This document shows positions 1 through 12,500 of a stretch of DNA of 64,000 nucleotides, in pieces. The translations under genes and the position numbers were made by a program. Where the stretch lies: NCBI GenBank assembly GCA_002633005.1, contig NMRA01000257.1, positions 154,731 through 218,730 of the forward strand. Direction: 5' to 3'. This DNA is from Phoronis australis. Its lineage: Eukaryota; Phoronida; Phoronidae. Each line of letters opens with the position of its first letter. Within the stretch, counting starts at the first letter, position 1. The notes below the pieces were generated by a model, which worked only from the letters and a program-made list of their open reading frames with translations, made no database searches and was not told where the DNA came from.

Positions 1-337
1 CATTTACCCCAAAAATGGAATCATTTGCCGCACTAAAATGTCGCAAGGAGAATCAATACAATTTTTGAATGGAAAATGTTCGTATAGGTTCAAAAAACTG
101 CATGCTGACTGCATTCTTTTATCGTGTTTCTAGGGCGGACCCGGCACCACCTAAATCCGTGTCTCATCCTGGGGTTCAGTATAAATTGCACAGCAATTAT
201 TGATGTCATGTCTAGTATTTGCTGAGATACCAATCAGATAATATCGGGCACTGTGCGCGGTTGAAATCCCGATCTATATTGCACCTTACTGGCGGAATTA
301 ATCAAAATACGTGTCTTGAAATTGGTCAGACACTTAC
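1..337. other. TRPA1 intron 21, partial
   Basis: The expected post-S6 TRP helix (GLAVGDIA-like) is not encoded in either frame that fits, so the window ends inside this intron. Nothing else is recognised. Confidence 0.6.
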
Positions 338-514
338 TAACAGATTCATGAGAGCAACAGGCATCATGAACACAAAGATACCACTGAGAATATATCCGTC
401 CACGCCAAGTGTGTTGGAGGAAGCGTTCTTAATGAAGGTGTCTTTAAAGTTCACCTCACCAACGGACATGGAGAAGGTCGTTAAGATGGTATTCACAGTG
501 CCCGTAAAACTTGT
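338..514 (-). CDS. TRPA1: TRPA1 exon 21 (pore helix, selectivity filter and S6)
   Basis: A 59-codon phase-0 exon. Acceptor TTCTTTCAG, donor TTA|GTAAGT. The pore helix and filter read TFSMSVGEVNF, against FSMMLGDINY in vertebrate TRPA1, so the filter acid is Glu910 rather than Asp. S6 follows as SGIFVFMMPVALMNLL. The next exon is not in the remaining 337 bases. Confidence 0.92.
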
Positions 515-3500
515 CTGAAAGAACAAATTGCAGTGTAATACTACAAGTGAAGTAATTATTCAGAGCTTTTTGTCCAGTAGATTGCATGGTGCAGGTACAT
601 GAAGACAAAAAGTTCCAATAAACACACATCAGATGAACCAATTAGGTCGATAGTAAGATCATTCGAAATACCGGTGAACTTTAACTTCTTGTATGTCCCA
701 GCTTGCTGCTGATGACTAGCAGAGACAAAACGCACATTGGGAAGGCCGACTACGGCTTCGTGAACGTTTGTTGTCGCTTCTAATTAGACGTTCTATCAGG
801 ATTCTTGTAGAAATTTCATCGTTTTGCAACGGAATTATTGGTACTGCCATGGAATGGCTCAAATACAGACAGAGTACAAATCATACACTCTCCACACAAA
901 CCATGCAGTATGATCCATAATAAAATTGTTTTGCTATCGATGAATTAAAGTAGCCGCTGTACCTCAATATCCCTAAATATAACACCAAAGGCGCTCGCGA
1001 ATGCCATCACAAACAATATCCATACGGCGGTAGCCTGTAAAATGAAACGAGAGGTTTTAGTATGCATGGCTCAATAGGACGATAGAGAAAAATATCACGC
1101 GATTTATACGATATCCATTTCAGAACAGTGATATTATGTATCATAAAAGTATACTAGGCGCTTGAATCTTAAAGGAGATACATGTAAAAATCTTTCAGAG
1201 GTGTATTTGCGCATTCAAAGCAACATTTTTATAAGTGTGTGAATGTTATTGGCCGTCTTGACGAGTTAGAAAACAAATTTCCCTCTAATAAGGAACACTG
1301 AGACACGACCACTTTTCGAGCGTCATGTAGACTAATTTAACAACTAGTGTTATGGACGTTGTTTGACTTCTTATGCAATTCATAAGAATGTATCTCTAAG
1401 ACTTTAAAAAACCAGCTCGCCAACGCCTTGTTTCAACATTCAACTTAAAAGAATCGATTTAATTTGAAAAGCTCGATTTAATCGAAAGCATCGACTACAT
1501 ACACATTGGGTTCAATTTCCACGTCGAGGCAGTCAAATTTTTAACCATTTCACTAAAAGCTTAACTTTAACTAAACTGTTTTCATTAGGACAAGTTGACA
1601 TCATAGTTATGCCTCAAATACATATCTGAAGCTGACTTGATACTCTTAGCAACCATTCCTAGTTGAATTGACGAATTTGGTCTCCCTGACATGGTGTCTC
1701 AGTAGTTCACTAGTCGACATAGGCGCACTGGATTTTGCTGTGTGTGTGTGGGGCGGGGGGACATATGATATATACATTAGTTTACCGGCCTGATTTTACT
1801 GGCCATACACGGGGGACACCTCCGGACACGACCATTGGAGAACTGTGGTTGCCCATCCCTCCTTGCGACATTATAAACCCGACATTTTCCTACCAGATGC
1901 TGTTTGGTTGAAAATTGATATCGATTTCACCGAATTTCGCATCAAATTTTCTTGAAACATAGTTCATTTGCGCAAGCTCATAAATACAAAAATTTGAAAG
2001 CAATGAACACTTCACATCATTTCAATTCTTGCATGTTGGGGTACAAGATTTTCTTTAGTTTAAGTCCTTATTTCTCAATGAGAATTCTTTCAGTGATTCT
2101 AGAGGGCATGCGAACAAATGCCGTACAATGGGCACCAGAACCGTAAACCATCATGGAAATCGAGGTATTCCATGAAGGTTTTGGCGTGTCCCCAAAAATT
2201 TTTTCGCAATTTCGGGGTCTTACCGTAGTGAATTCTGGTGCATTCCAGTGGCAGCCTTTTCCGTTTTAGAGTTAAACTTGCATGAAACTAATCAACAAAA
2301 CCCTCATTTACCGCCGTCAATACATGTATCTTGTCCATATTTGTGCCTGCCAAACCTTATGATTGTTCTTAAGTGTAGAAAGAAGTAGACTGCCAATTTT
2401 CATATGTCTGATCCTTCGTATCTTTGTAACTTACAGCTTTTGTTTTTTTAATGTTGAAAGCTGTTCATTTTTTCTGATGTTAGTTTAAACAAGTGAAGCA
2501 CCAACATTTTTTGTCAATTCGGACTATTTCATCCACCCTAGAGGTCAAAATATTATCTTCTTGTACCTTCAGTGAAGCTGATAAGCAACTCTCCAAACAC
2601 ATCGTTCACGATGGACTATGGGCGCATATCAAGGCTTATCGTTGCTCTCATTAACGTTAGATGCTGTGCTGCCCAATTTTTTTCTTCTTTTGCCCTAAGT
2701 TCTCTTAATTTATGTCCACATCCAGGGAGGCAATTTCACCCTTCATGTCCCTCCAAATACGCCTATGTTGGTCGGTAGAACTCTTGTCCAAAATGCGAGT
2801 TACCCCGTTTTTGAGCTCAATTTTCATCAGTCGTGTCAGGACGGTGTAGAATTTATTGATTTACCTTCAGTAGTGTGTGGAGAACTGTAGTGAACATGAT
2901 GACGTATATTCCGATGGAGTCCAGTCTAAACAAAAGTAAGCAAAGTCAATTATACGAGACTGCATCAAACTCTCTCACTGTACACAACTAAAAGCTGCCA
3001 TTAACAAGTTTCTGTCAAAAAATATCGTCTGATTTAGACGCCTTGCCATTACAAAATTTTTGCCAAGTTGTTCTTGGCTAGAGAAATACTGGCTATTAAC
3101 AGGAAGACATTAATTGATAATGTCTTCCTGATATTCTGAATTACTGCACGAGATCAGGGTCAACTGGAAAGTTGGTTGGACAGGCAGGGTCATTATATTC
3201 CCTAAGAGTATGACCTTAAGCACAATAGCTGCATTGCCGATACTGGTGATACATAGGGGTAGGAATGACCAGTATCGTGTTGTCCAGGGAAAAGGGAGTA
3301 TTTGAATGTCATGGCTTTAATGATGGTTGGCTTGTTCTTAGTCCAGATATCCAATGATGGAATAGAAATGTTTGCATGTTGTACTCCATGTGAATAATGA
3401 GACGACTGACTTGGAAGTGTTGACGGACAAAAAGCGATCAATATGTCTTTGAGTGTGCCGCTACTAAGAGTCAAATGCATTTTCAAGACAGTGTCTTATT

Positions 3501-6500
3501 ATTATTTCTACATGCAGAATCTCTAACTGGCGTCGGTGCCAGCTCCAAATGTCTTCTATTTTCCTTTAGCCAGTAAGCAACGAGCGTAACATTTCTATAT
3601 GAGGTGCTTCCACGAGATACTGCTGCTGAGAGACAGGGTCCAATGAATGGAATATTCACAACTGTAGGACTACATGTAGAAAATGCGTGCCAGTGATAAA
3701 TGCTGAACGTGGTACCATGCCATCTGTCAACTGTTGACCCAATTTGTATGAGAATTTAGGTACCGATGTACTTATTTTCGGTGTCGTCTCCACCTCGACT
3801 TTACCGATATCATTTATAAACGGAAAAAGTATATGACACCCGATAGAATTGAGACGAATACCTGGCAGTTTCTCGCACATGTACACCACCACTCGCTGTT
3901 CCTGTATGGTGTGAAAAGCCGAAATGCAAGACAAGAGGTTTCCATCTAGGCCATACTAAAAAAAGTTTGGTTAAAAGTCTGATGAGTGGCTAGAACACCT
4001 AGCTTAAGTCAAGTACATCGTCTGACTGATCATCGTTTCCTAGATCGTGTATGGTTAGGGTCAGTTCAGATTCACCAACATTGAATAGTTTCCACGTAAA
4101 AAATCCCCCTGTCGTCCAGAATGTGGCAGTGGTGACTAGAGGTCAGCCATGTATGACTTTGGAGAAAGTGCAACCTCCGTGCTCTCAATACTTGAGAATA
4201 TGAATTGCGTTGAACTTCAACGGGTTTACTAGCAAGATGACAGAAGCTAATGATAACTAAAAATGTGCCGATGGAAACAGTTGATTCCCGTGCCGTCTGC
4301 CAGAAAAGTCTGTGGATACATCGTCTGTTCTAGTGGATTTGTTTACATTCAGCGTGTTCACGAGCTTTCAGACGCCATCGGTAGATGATAGCTGAGAAGG
4401 AGTAGCTATATAAGCGCAGAGACTCATGTCTGGGTAGGTGCATGTACACGTACTCACAGGTGAAGAATGGTCGTTGGTTCTAGTGATCGTTTAATAGTTT
4501 CGGAGATGCCAAACGAGTCTTTTCTCTCGGAATTTATCATAGTGTAATATGGTTTGCTTGAGCGCCCAATAGAAAGAACTCAGACAGAGAAATAGCACGT
4601 AAACGCTTGAAGCCTGTCCAGTCTCTGTTTCGTGGCCATATCTCGGGGGAATTACTTTTACGTCACGGGATACTGTGTCACAGATAGTGCACAATTGTTG
4701 CAAACTGTGGCAAGACATTTGCCAGCAGTAGTAACTGTGGAAGTGTGGGTTTGGCCCACTTCCGAGGTCCTCTGCAACGTTTCATTAAACCTATTGTTTA
4801 ATAGATTGAAAGAAATAATCGATAACCTGCCCCCCTAAACATAGGGGATGCTGATTCGAGAGTAGGTATGGCCTTTCCAACCTTTCACGACTACGAGTGA
4901 TTCTGCACTGTTTACGAAGAACATGCGAGGCTCGTGGATTGACTTTTCTGGAAGCACGAGACCACGGTTTCGTCTACCAACTTGGATATTTTATTTAGTA
5001 GAATAAACAAATTCACGTGCGTTTCTCATATAAGTTGAAGGGAAATAAACAAACAAAACAAACATTGGTTATAGCGCTATCGTGGTGTTGTTGTAATGCC
5101 AGCGGCTTTGTAACAATTAGCGCCATTTGCAGGAGGTGTTGAACAACAAACAGACTTGTCCCGCTTCGTTACCCGACCTACCCTATAACAACTGCTGCAC
5201 TTCTTTCGCACACGGCGTTGTCGCTGTGTTTTCAGGACTCAAGTGTCACACACTGTAGGTCTATGTTCCCTCAATTTGTCATACTTGGATCTCAAGAAAG
5301 ATTGAAAAACTCTTAGAGAATCAATGGTTAAGTCGAAAACCTCACCTCCTCAAGTACATAATTAGATTGATCCACGAGAGGAAGACGAATATCCAGCCAG
5401 CTCGCCACTGTAGCACACATGGTATCTGAGAGGGTGGCACCATAAACACCATACTGCTCACTAGCAACGCCAGGTGAAGCAAGTTGTATTGGTCTAGGAA
5501 TGAGTCTAGGCCCTGGTGTCATAAACAGAAACATCTTAGCCCTTGAGACTAGTAACATCATCATAGAATAGATAAAGTGCTTATCAAATTCGTAATATTA
5601 AACCTAAACTAAAACTGAATAAAACGTATGTAATGTCACTTACCCGAAAAAACATAGAGGTAAGTTTTCCGATGGCATTCAAACACACGAGAACAAATAA
5701 CATGATGGAGTGCTGGAAAATTTCACTCGTCTCCATCGAGAAGGATTTCTGTGGTTGGCCGTTCTGCAACATAACATTTCGTTGAAATATGTTTGGAGCA
5801 TGCGTGAATGTTCCGTTGGTCGAACTGATCGTGCCTATGTTACCAACGCTGTGATTGACTGTGTGAACAATTAGGTGTACCCATTTCCTTTTATAATAAG
5901 CATGACAAAATGACGCTGTAATTTGCAGTTTTGTTTTCGTTAGTCTTATGTTGGACGAAGATCCTCTACATGTGCGTGACCCTGGACCTCTAGAAGACGG
6001 GTCTTTACTAGACTCATTTTGAGATCACCAACTAAAAAAATAAAAACGCCCGTCTTAATCAATTTCACTAAGGTCTTCATGTTTGTTTTTGTTTTTTTTT
6101 TGGAAATATGCACAAAAGCAGACCCGGCTCGTAAGAAATATAAATCTTGCATCATTTTTCCTTCCACGTATTAGGTGGATTTTCTTTTTTGAAACAGTGA
6201 GCTACAAAAAATGCCGCACCACCGACTCGAACCAACAACAAACCAGAACCAACTATGCTGTTTTGGTTTTTAAATAAGTTTGATGCATTAGAAATAGCAA
6301 ACTTTTTGATAGATCACATGAGCTGTTAATCCGGCAATGAATACGATGGCTCACAATACAGTTAATTCCCTTATTTAGCTCACCTGTATGTAATACTCGA
6401 CAAGAGTTGAGTTAAGTCTCTCAGACTCATTTAACACAATAGGGCATCCGTTTACGGCATCTACGAGGCGAGATTTGTAAGGCAGCATCTTCAGCAAGTA

Positions 6501-9500
6501 GGAATAAGACAGCAGAACGAAGAGTAAGAAATTAAGAAAATTGATGGTAAAGCCAACACGGCCAAATCTTCGCCTGAAACAAAATGTGCAGAAAAAAAGT
6601 AACTTGATAAAAACGAGCCGCGCAAGACACATTAAAACGGCTTTCAAATCATTTATCCTGTTAGAATTGGTCTCATAATTATTCTTGGTCAGCTTTATGT
6701 TGATTTCTGGAGCTAGGAAAGAACTAGTAAGTCGTTATTACTTTGGGAAAGGCTTTACAAGTAGTATTGTCATAGTGTGTTATTTTATGTGCAGATAGAG
6801 CATGTTCGCAAGCTAATAACAAACTGCCAGTTATTTAGAGCCCAGGTGGCGCTGCTCATACGAAAAAGGGGGAAGAGGAGACCACTTTACAGTGATAAGT
6901 GGCCTGAATGAAACGTAAGTTCCTTTGTCAAAAAGCGAGTCGTTTTAAACGAAGAAGTTGGAAAAATTGAAGACCATTGGTTACTGAGCGTGTCGGCGTT
7001 GTGAAACTTAAATCCCACACAGAGATTTCGAGTTTTTTTACAGTAATTTATAACCGTGTGACTTGTGACCATTTGCGGCGACGAGTTCTTGCTTCGTGTC
7101 ACACAGTGAACAAATAAGACTTACCATTTGTGAGCCATCAGTGCCTGGCATAACGAATGAGAGAGAAGGTGTTCTCGCTTGTATTTCACCATAGTCTGCA
7201 ATGTTAAACAGTTACGTAACTTGGGAAAACTTAATATTTACTTATATAAAGTTATTCACGGAATCATTTTTTTCAAATTTAGCTATGATTAACCAGTATA
7301 AACGTGATACATCTTCTATGCAGCTTAGAACTACTGCTGCATATATAATTTCCCGTCTTTATCCTCAATCATTTAGGAAAACTCCGATTAATGCAGGTTT
7401 TCTTTTGTGGAATAGTTTATCACTGGAACTTAAAGTATTGTAACCAATGTATCTCTTTTTAATGTAATGGTTGAAATTGTGTTAAATAAATGATAATCCA
7501 ACCCCTGCCCCAACTAAATTACGTTTATCGCATGATTTGTTAACCAACTGAGAGCAGGGTTATACCTCAACTCACGAAAGTTCTATCATGATTTTACCAA
7601 CTGTACTCATAAGAGTATCTGTAGTGCAGCTAATAGTAATGCTCACTAATTGCTCACATGCCTTGTCTATAATGTTGAACGTGAACGGCACTTTCACAGC
7701 CTCCAATCCAATGATGAGATTTGGTTTCATTTTCATAGCCTTAACAATAAGCATGAAAAACTGACTTTTTAATTGTTACAAGGTTTTATTTTAAAATCTT
7801 CGTGGTTTCGTTTTTAAACGACATAGAAAGCAAGTGATTCAATTTCTAAGCTGTGCTGTGCTTTTTGTTGTTTCATTCTTTTTTGTTAATATAGGTGTGT
7901 TAGTCCTTTAATGTCGTTATTTTAGTTATTTTCTTTGTCGGAGTTGATTATTATAATTTTACATAACATGACAATTTATCGCCATGTATAAATGAAACTA
8001 GATATAATGATTGGTTTTCTAGGCTACTACCTTGTACTATTATTGTACATGACAAACACAAAATGCACAGCGTTTGCTAAGAAAGTCCGCGGACCTGTGT
8101 TCTTACAGCTGTCAAACATTTTCAGTCTTACCATCAAGGCCCAGTACTTCCTTTTCTTGCAACAAGCGTCATCTGGTGGTGGATCCACATAATCGAAACG
8201 ACACATCATCTGAAAAACAATGAGACTTCTATAATCGAATAGCGCACAGTCTCAGCATACGTCCATATGTCGGAGACTCTTAAAAGAGTCTCCGACATAT
8301 GGATTTTGACTATCTTTTTAGCGCCTACTGAATGTTTGAGGTGTACATGTAACTGGGAACCAATTGGTGCCCATTTGAGTAACTAGTGTTAGTTCATACA
8401 TTGAAGCATGTCAAGGTTATGTAGAGCCTTAGAAAAATGTCCAAATTTTGCTAATTTCGGAAAATCGTATTTCAGGTGAAACTTTCACATAATATACTTT
8501 ATGCAATGCTCTCAAAAACGAGTTGTAGGAGTTGTTTTTAAAGTGTTTCGCTTTTGCACGAACATTGTCAGAATAGGACTTTTTGATTTGCATGAAAAAA
8601 TCAAAAGTTGCACCTAGTCAAAACGAAATGACATTTTGGAAGACTGTAACAGCACTTTTAAGATTTTGTTGTAAAAATTATTTATCATTTAATTGATACC
8701 ACTGTTTTGTTCATTGACCCGACTCATGATAGATTGGTATGAAGTTAAAAATTGAAGTCTGCAAGCTTTCTATTTTCAGAAAATATATGCATATACTATT
8801 ACGAACTATACATGCACATACTATTACAAACTATACATGCACATACTATTACAAACTATACATGCATATACTATTACAAACTATACATGCATATACTATT
8901 ACAAACTACATGTATACATGCGTATACTATTACAAACTATACATGCATATACTATTACAAACTATACATGCATATACTATTACAAACTATATATGCATAT
9001 ACTATTACAAACTGAATTTCTAGAGTTTTGTAGACATTTGACTAAATGCACAGATTTCTCTATAAACTCCAACATAATCTTAACTACCGTGGAACTGCTC
9101 GTTATGAACTGTCGATTTTACATAAATGGCAAGACAACATGAGATACAAATCAACCACATAAAACTAAGTACAAATTACCGTTGATGTTGAGTCATTTAG
9201 CTGCATGCAATGGTTTAGCACAACTTCTGCACCTTCCGGTGTATACTTGATGAGATTTTCCATAGGTGTGAATCCCTCTCTGTCTCGCACCGACATCGCC
9301 TTTTCCCAGCTGTGAACGTATAGCGTTAGTGAAAAATATATTTTTTATCGATGTCATACATAATCCCATCAACTCTACATCCAGCTATGATTAGAGACCA
9401 GTTTCCGCGTGGTCTTCATTTTCGTGGTTGTGGGGTGTTTCCATAGAAGCGATTAACGGAACGTGTTCCTCAAATAATTCCCTTCCAATGGTTGCCTTTT

Positions 9501-12500
9501 CGGACAAAATTCCTATAAAAGGTTTGCCTTCGATTTAATTCAGTACAAAAGGGTCACTCTGGGAGTTTGAAACTCAAAATGAAGGTCTTCATATCAACTT
9601 TGCAAATTACAGAAGGAGACGATGACTGCAATGACAGCGAAGATAACTTTGTGCAATTTAAATGCTACTTCAATAAGTTTTCACATTTCTGGAGGCGTTG
9701 CAAAAAGAATCTAACGGGAAAGTAAATTACAATAAAGGTTTAAGCGCCTTCATGTGAATGAAAATGACGCAAAACTAACGGATATTGTCCGACTACCTTG
9801 TGTGGTTCAACAGTGCAACAACAGCATCTGTCATTTGATGTTTAATGGCTCTGTCTAACGCAGACTCTCCAGCACTGTTCTTAATGGTCACGTCAGCATG
9901 ATGATCAAGTAACAACTGGACAACTGCACCATGTCCCTCGTAGCAGGCGTGATGAAGGGCGCTGTTCTGCAAAAAAATCGCTCGCAGTGGCATAATGTAC
10001 ACAAGTATGATAAAACGCTGAAAAATGCCAAAACGCAGTTACTGGTAATTAATAAAACAGTAAGAAAAGGGTAGCAAAAAGGGCCTAGACGTGTCGTCCT
10101 TGTGGATTTCTTCAGTTTTAAATGGTTGTAAACAACAGCCGCGGTGTACACCAAAATAAAACAATAGTAGCATGTGCAAGAAAGGACGGGGACACTACAG
10201 TGGGGAATTAGTTAGAGGATTGAGGGAAAGTGGGCTATAGATTGACAAACCTCGAGATAATATGGTAAATCCGACATCGCAGTTTATACCGTGAGTGTGA
10301 GTTCGATAGTTTTATGTTTGACTTACTGCTTCCTGCAAAAGTGTATCTCAGGGAGACGCCTGGCCATCATCAGGGCAACAAGGTCGTCGTCCACTGACGG
10401 GAACCCTGAGTTGAAATGTTTTCCTGTAGGCACACCAACGTTGACGTTTTTGATAGTTTGACGGTAGCAATGCATACGTTGCCTGACAGTGCAGAAAGTC
10501 TCAACAATGACCACGATAACGGGCATCTGCGGCAACGATTACAAAAATCCCGAGCTTTCACAGCTGTAATTATCAGAAACCATGGTGAAAAAATGGCCGT
10601 GCTTGCAAGTCATACATCTATAGTTTTATCACACGATTACGTTCCGGTGTGACTCTCTCGTCCGCCGGCGTCATTGGAGGTGAAGTATTTTCAACTGATA
10701 GAGGTTTGCCGGAAAACTAGTATGGGAATGTTCAGAAATACACCCCAAAGAGACGTGTTCCTAAGTAACGGTAGTGATGTCGGATTTGCTAATCGTCTTT
10801 TACTGTCTTTTACTACATGCATTATTTCGGAGATTAGGGACACATTCTTGGAAAGAAAACGAGATACGTCACGGACGATAGACTAAAATGGCTTTTTTAT
10901 TGGTAGCGGTAAAAGAAAGTTTGAGGTCACAAAATGTTGTCAATTGGGTCGTATGTCATAGGCAAAACCAGGTAAAGTTCAGTAACGCTAGGACCTACGC
11001 TGGGACCTCGCTAAACCTAGCCAAAATCACGACGTGTTCTTATTTACGGTAATATCTCGTGTAATCACACGAAGTCTTGCTTTTTGGCGAGGTCCCGGTA
11101 TTACTGAACTCTACACATGTTTGTTTAGAACTTCTGCATTACTTCCTAACCTTGATTTTATCCAGTGCGTCTATTGAAGGCCCGTTGGCTAGCAGTGTCT
11201 TAACAATCGAGCCGTGCCCGTTACACGCAGCAGTCATCAACGGCGTTATGTAGTTTTCATCCCTAGTCAAAAATAACAAAAGAGACATTGTTAATAAAGA
11301 TTTTAACATTCAGTAAGGATAGTATGCGCGTTTGTACAGCTTTCTTATCTGTACAACAATCAACTATGACCAATCAGATAACATTCTTATATAGTACCAA
11401 GTCTAAGTATAGTTTTGAAAACCGCTCGGTATACCAAGATGCTTATAGAATCACTGATTTCCTTTTAAAATTGGGCAGCGTTCCTCTTCATCCAACAGCG
11501 ATCCCGCATGAGAATTATTTTTCTAAATTTTTTAGAACTTTATTTTTTATTAATTAGTCTACTCACCTTGAGCTCAAATCTGCCCCGAACGACAGAAGGG
11601 TTGCAACGCACCGTTCGTGGCCGTTCTTACAAGCAAGGGAGAGAGGCGTACTTCCGTCGATGTCACCGTCATTAATTTCAGCCACGCCCGCGGAGAGCAA
11701 AATTTCTAAACACTCGTCGTGACCGGCCCTTCAAGTAAACCATTGTAATTTTGAAGTCGGTCCATAAATACGCAAAACGTACCGCGAGTGGCGTAGATGA
11801 AGTAATATATCCCACGAGACATTATTCCGTGGAATAATGTCGAGTGGGTTATTAAATCATCAACGCCAATCGAGGTACATTTTGTATTTATCCCATACGC
11901 TTCGAATTCCTAAGTTTCTTTCATTTTTTCGGCAGATTTTTAAAATACTTCACCCAGGCTGTTCCCGTGGCGGATCACATCTAATCCTACATGTATATAC
12001 CTGCGCGTTAGGCTGCAAGTTTTCTCTAGTGAAACAAACAGTTTTAAATGTAACGATTTCGTATTTGAAAAGAAATAACAAGGATGAAAACAACGATAAT
12101 TGTGCATTGAATTTGTAACATTTCCTGACAACAGCATTTGATATTGTAGTTACCGAGGAATCGGCGCCTGAGTTGCAGACGATACAATATTTAGCAATTG
12201 AAAACTAAGACAGAGGTGTCATATAATTATCAGTTTTGTACCACACGTTACGTTTGGGACCTGATTGCATGTTGAGTGTTATGTATACTGCTGCAATTGA
12301 ATTACTTTAAACTATTTTCGGAAAGTTTGATGATCGATCCGGCTAAAGACGTCGAGTCAACATTGACCAACCTTTTGAACTTTCCATGTCAGAGGTAACT
12401 GTTGAACGGTAGTGCGGGAGGTGAATACGAAAAACAATATTACATGGTCGTATTACACTCGACTGATTCAATGCGTATGGGATAATACTATAAGATTCTA

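Noticed and set aside
5328-5564. 78-codon minus-strand frame as a separate gene or as TRPA1 exon
   Set aside because: A different frame of the same bases gives clear TRP S3-S4 helices and joins its neighbours in phase.
7572-7754. 60-codon minus-strand frame between TRPA1 exons 14 and 15, considered as an extra exon
   Set aside because: Exons 14 and 15 join directly in phase and match the TRPA1 linker without it; the peptide has no similarity to the expected segment.
8786-9013. CRISPR-like array of regular repeats
   Set aside because: Units are contiguous with no unique spacers, and the DNA is a eukaryotic intron.
8739-9142. Three overlapping open frames of 87-101 codons
   Set aside because: All are translations of the 25-bp minisatellite in different frames; tyrosine- and threonine-rich periodic peptides with no gene structure.
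11288-11557. 89-codon plus-strand frame in TRPA1 intron 10
   Set aside because: No recognisable protein feature; might be retrotransposon-derived, but nothing in it shows that.
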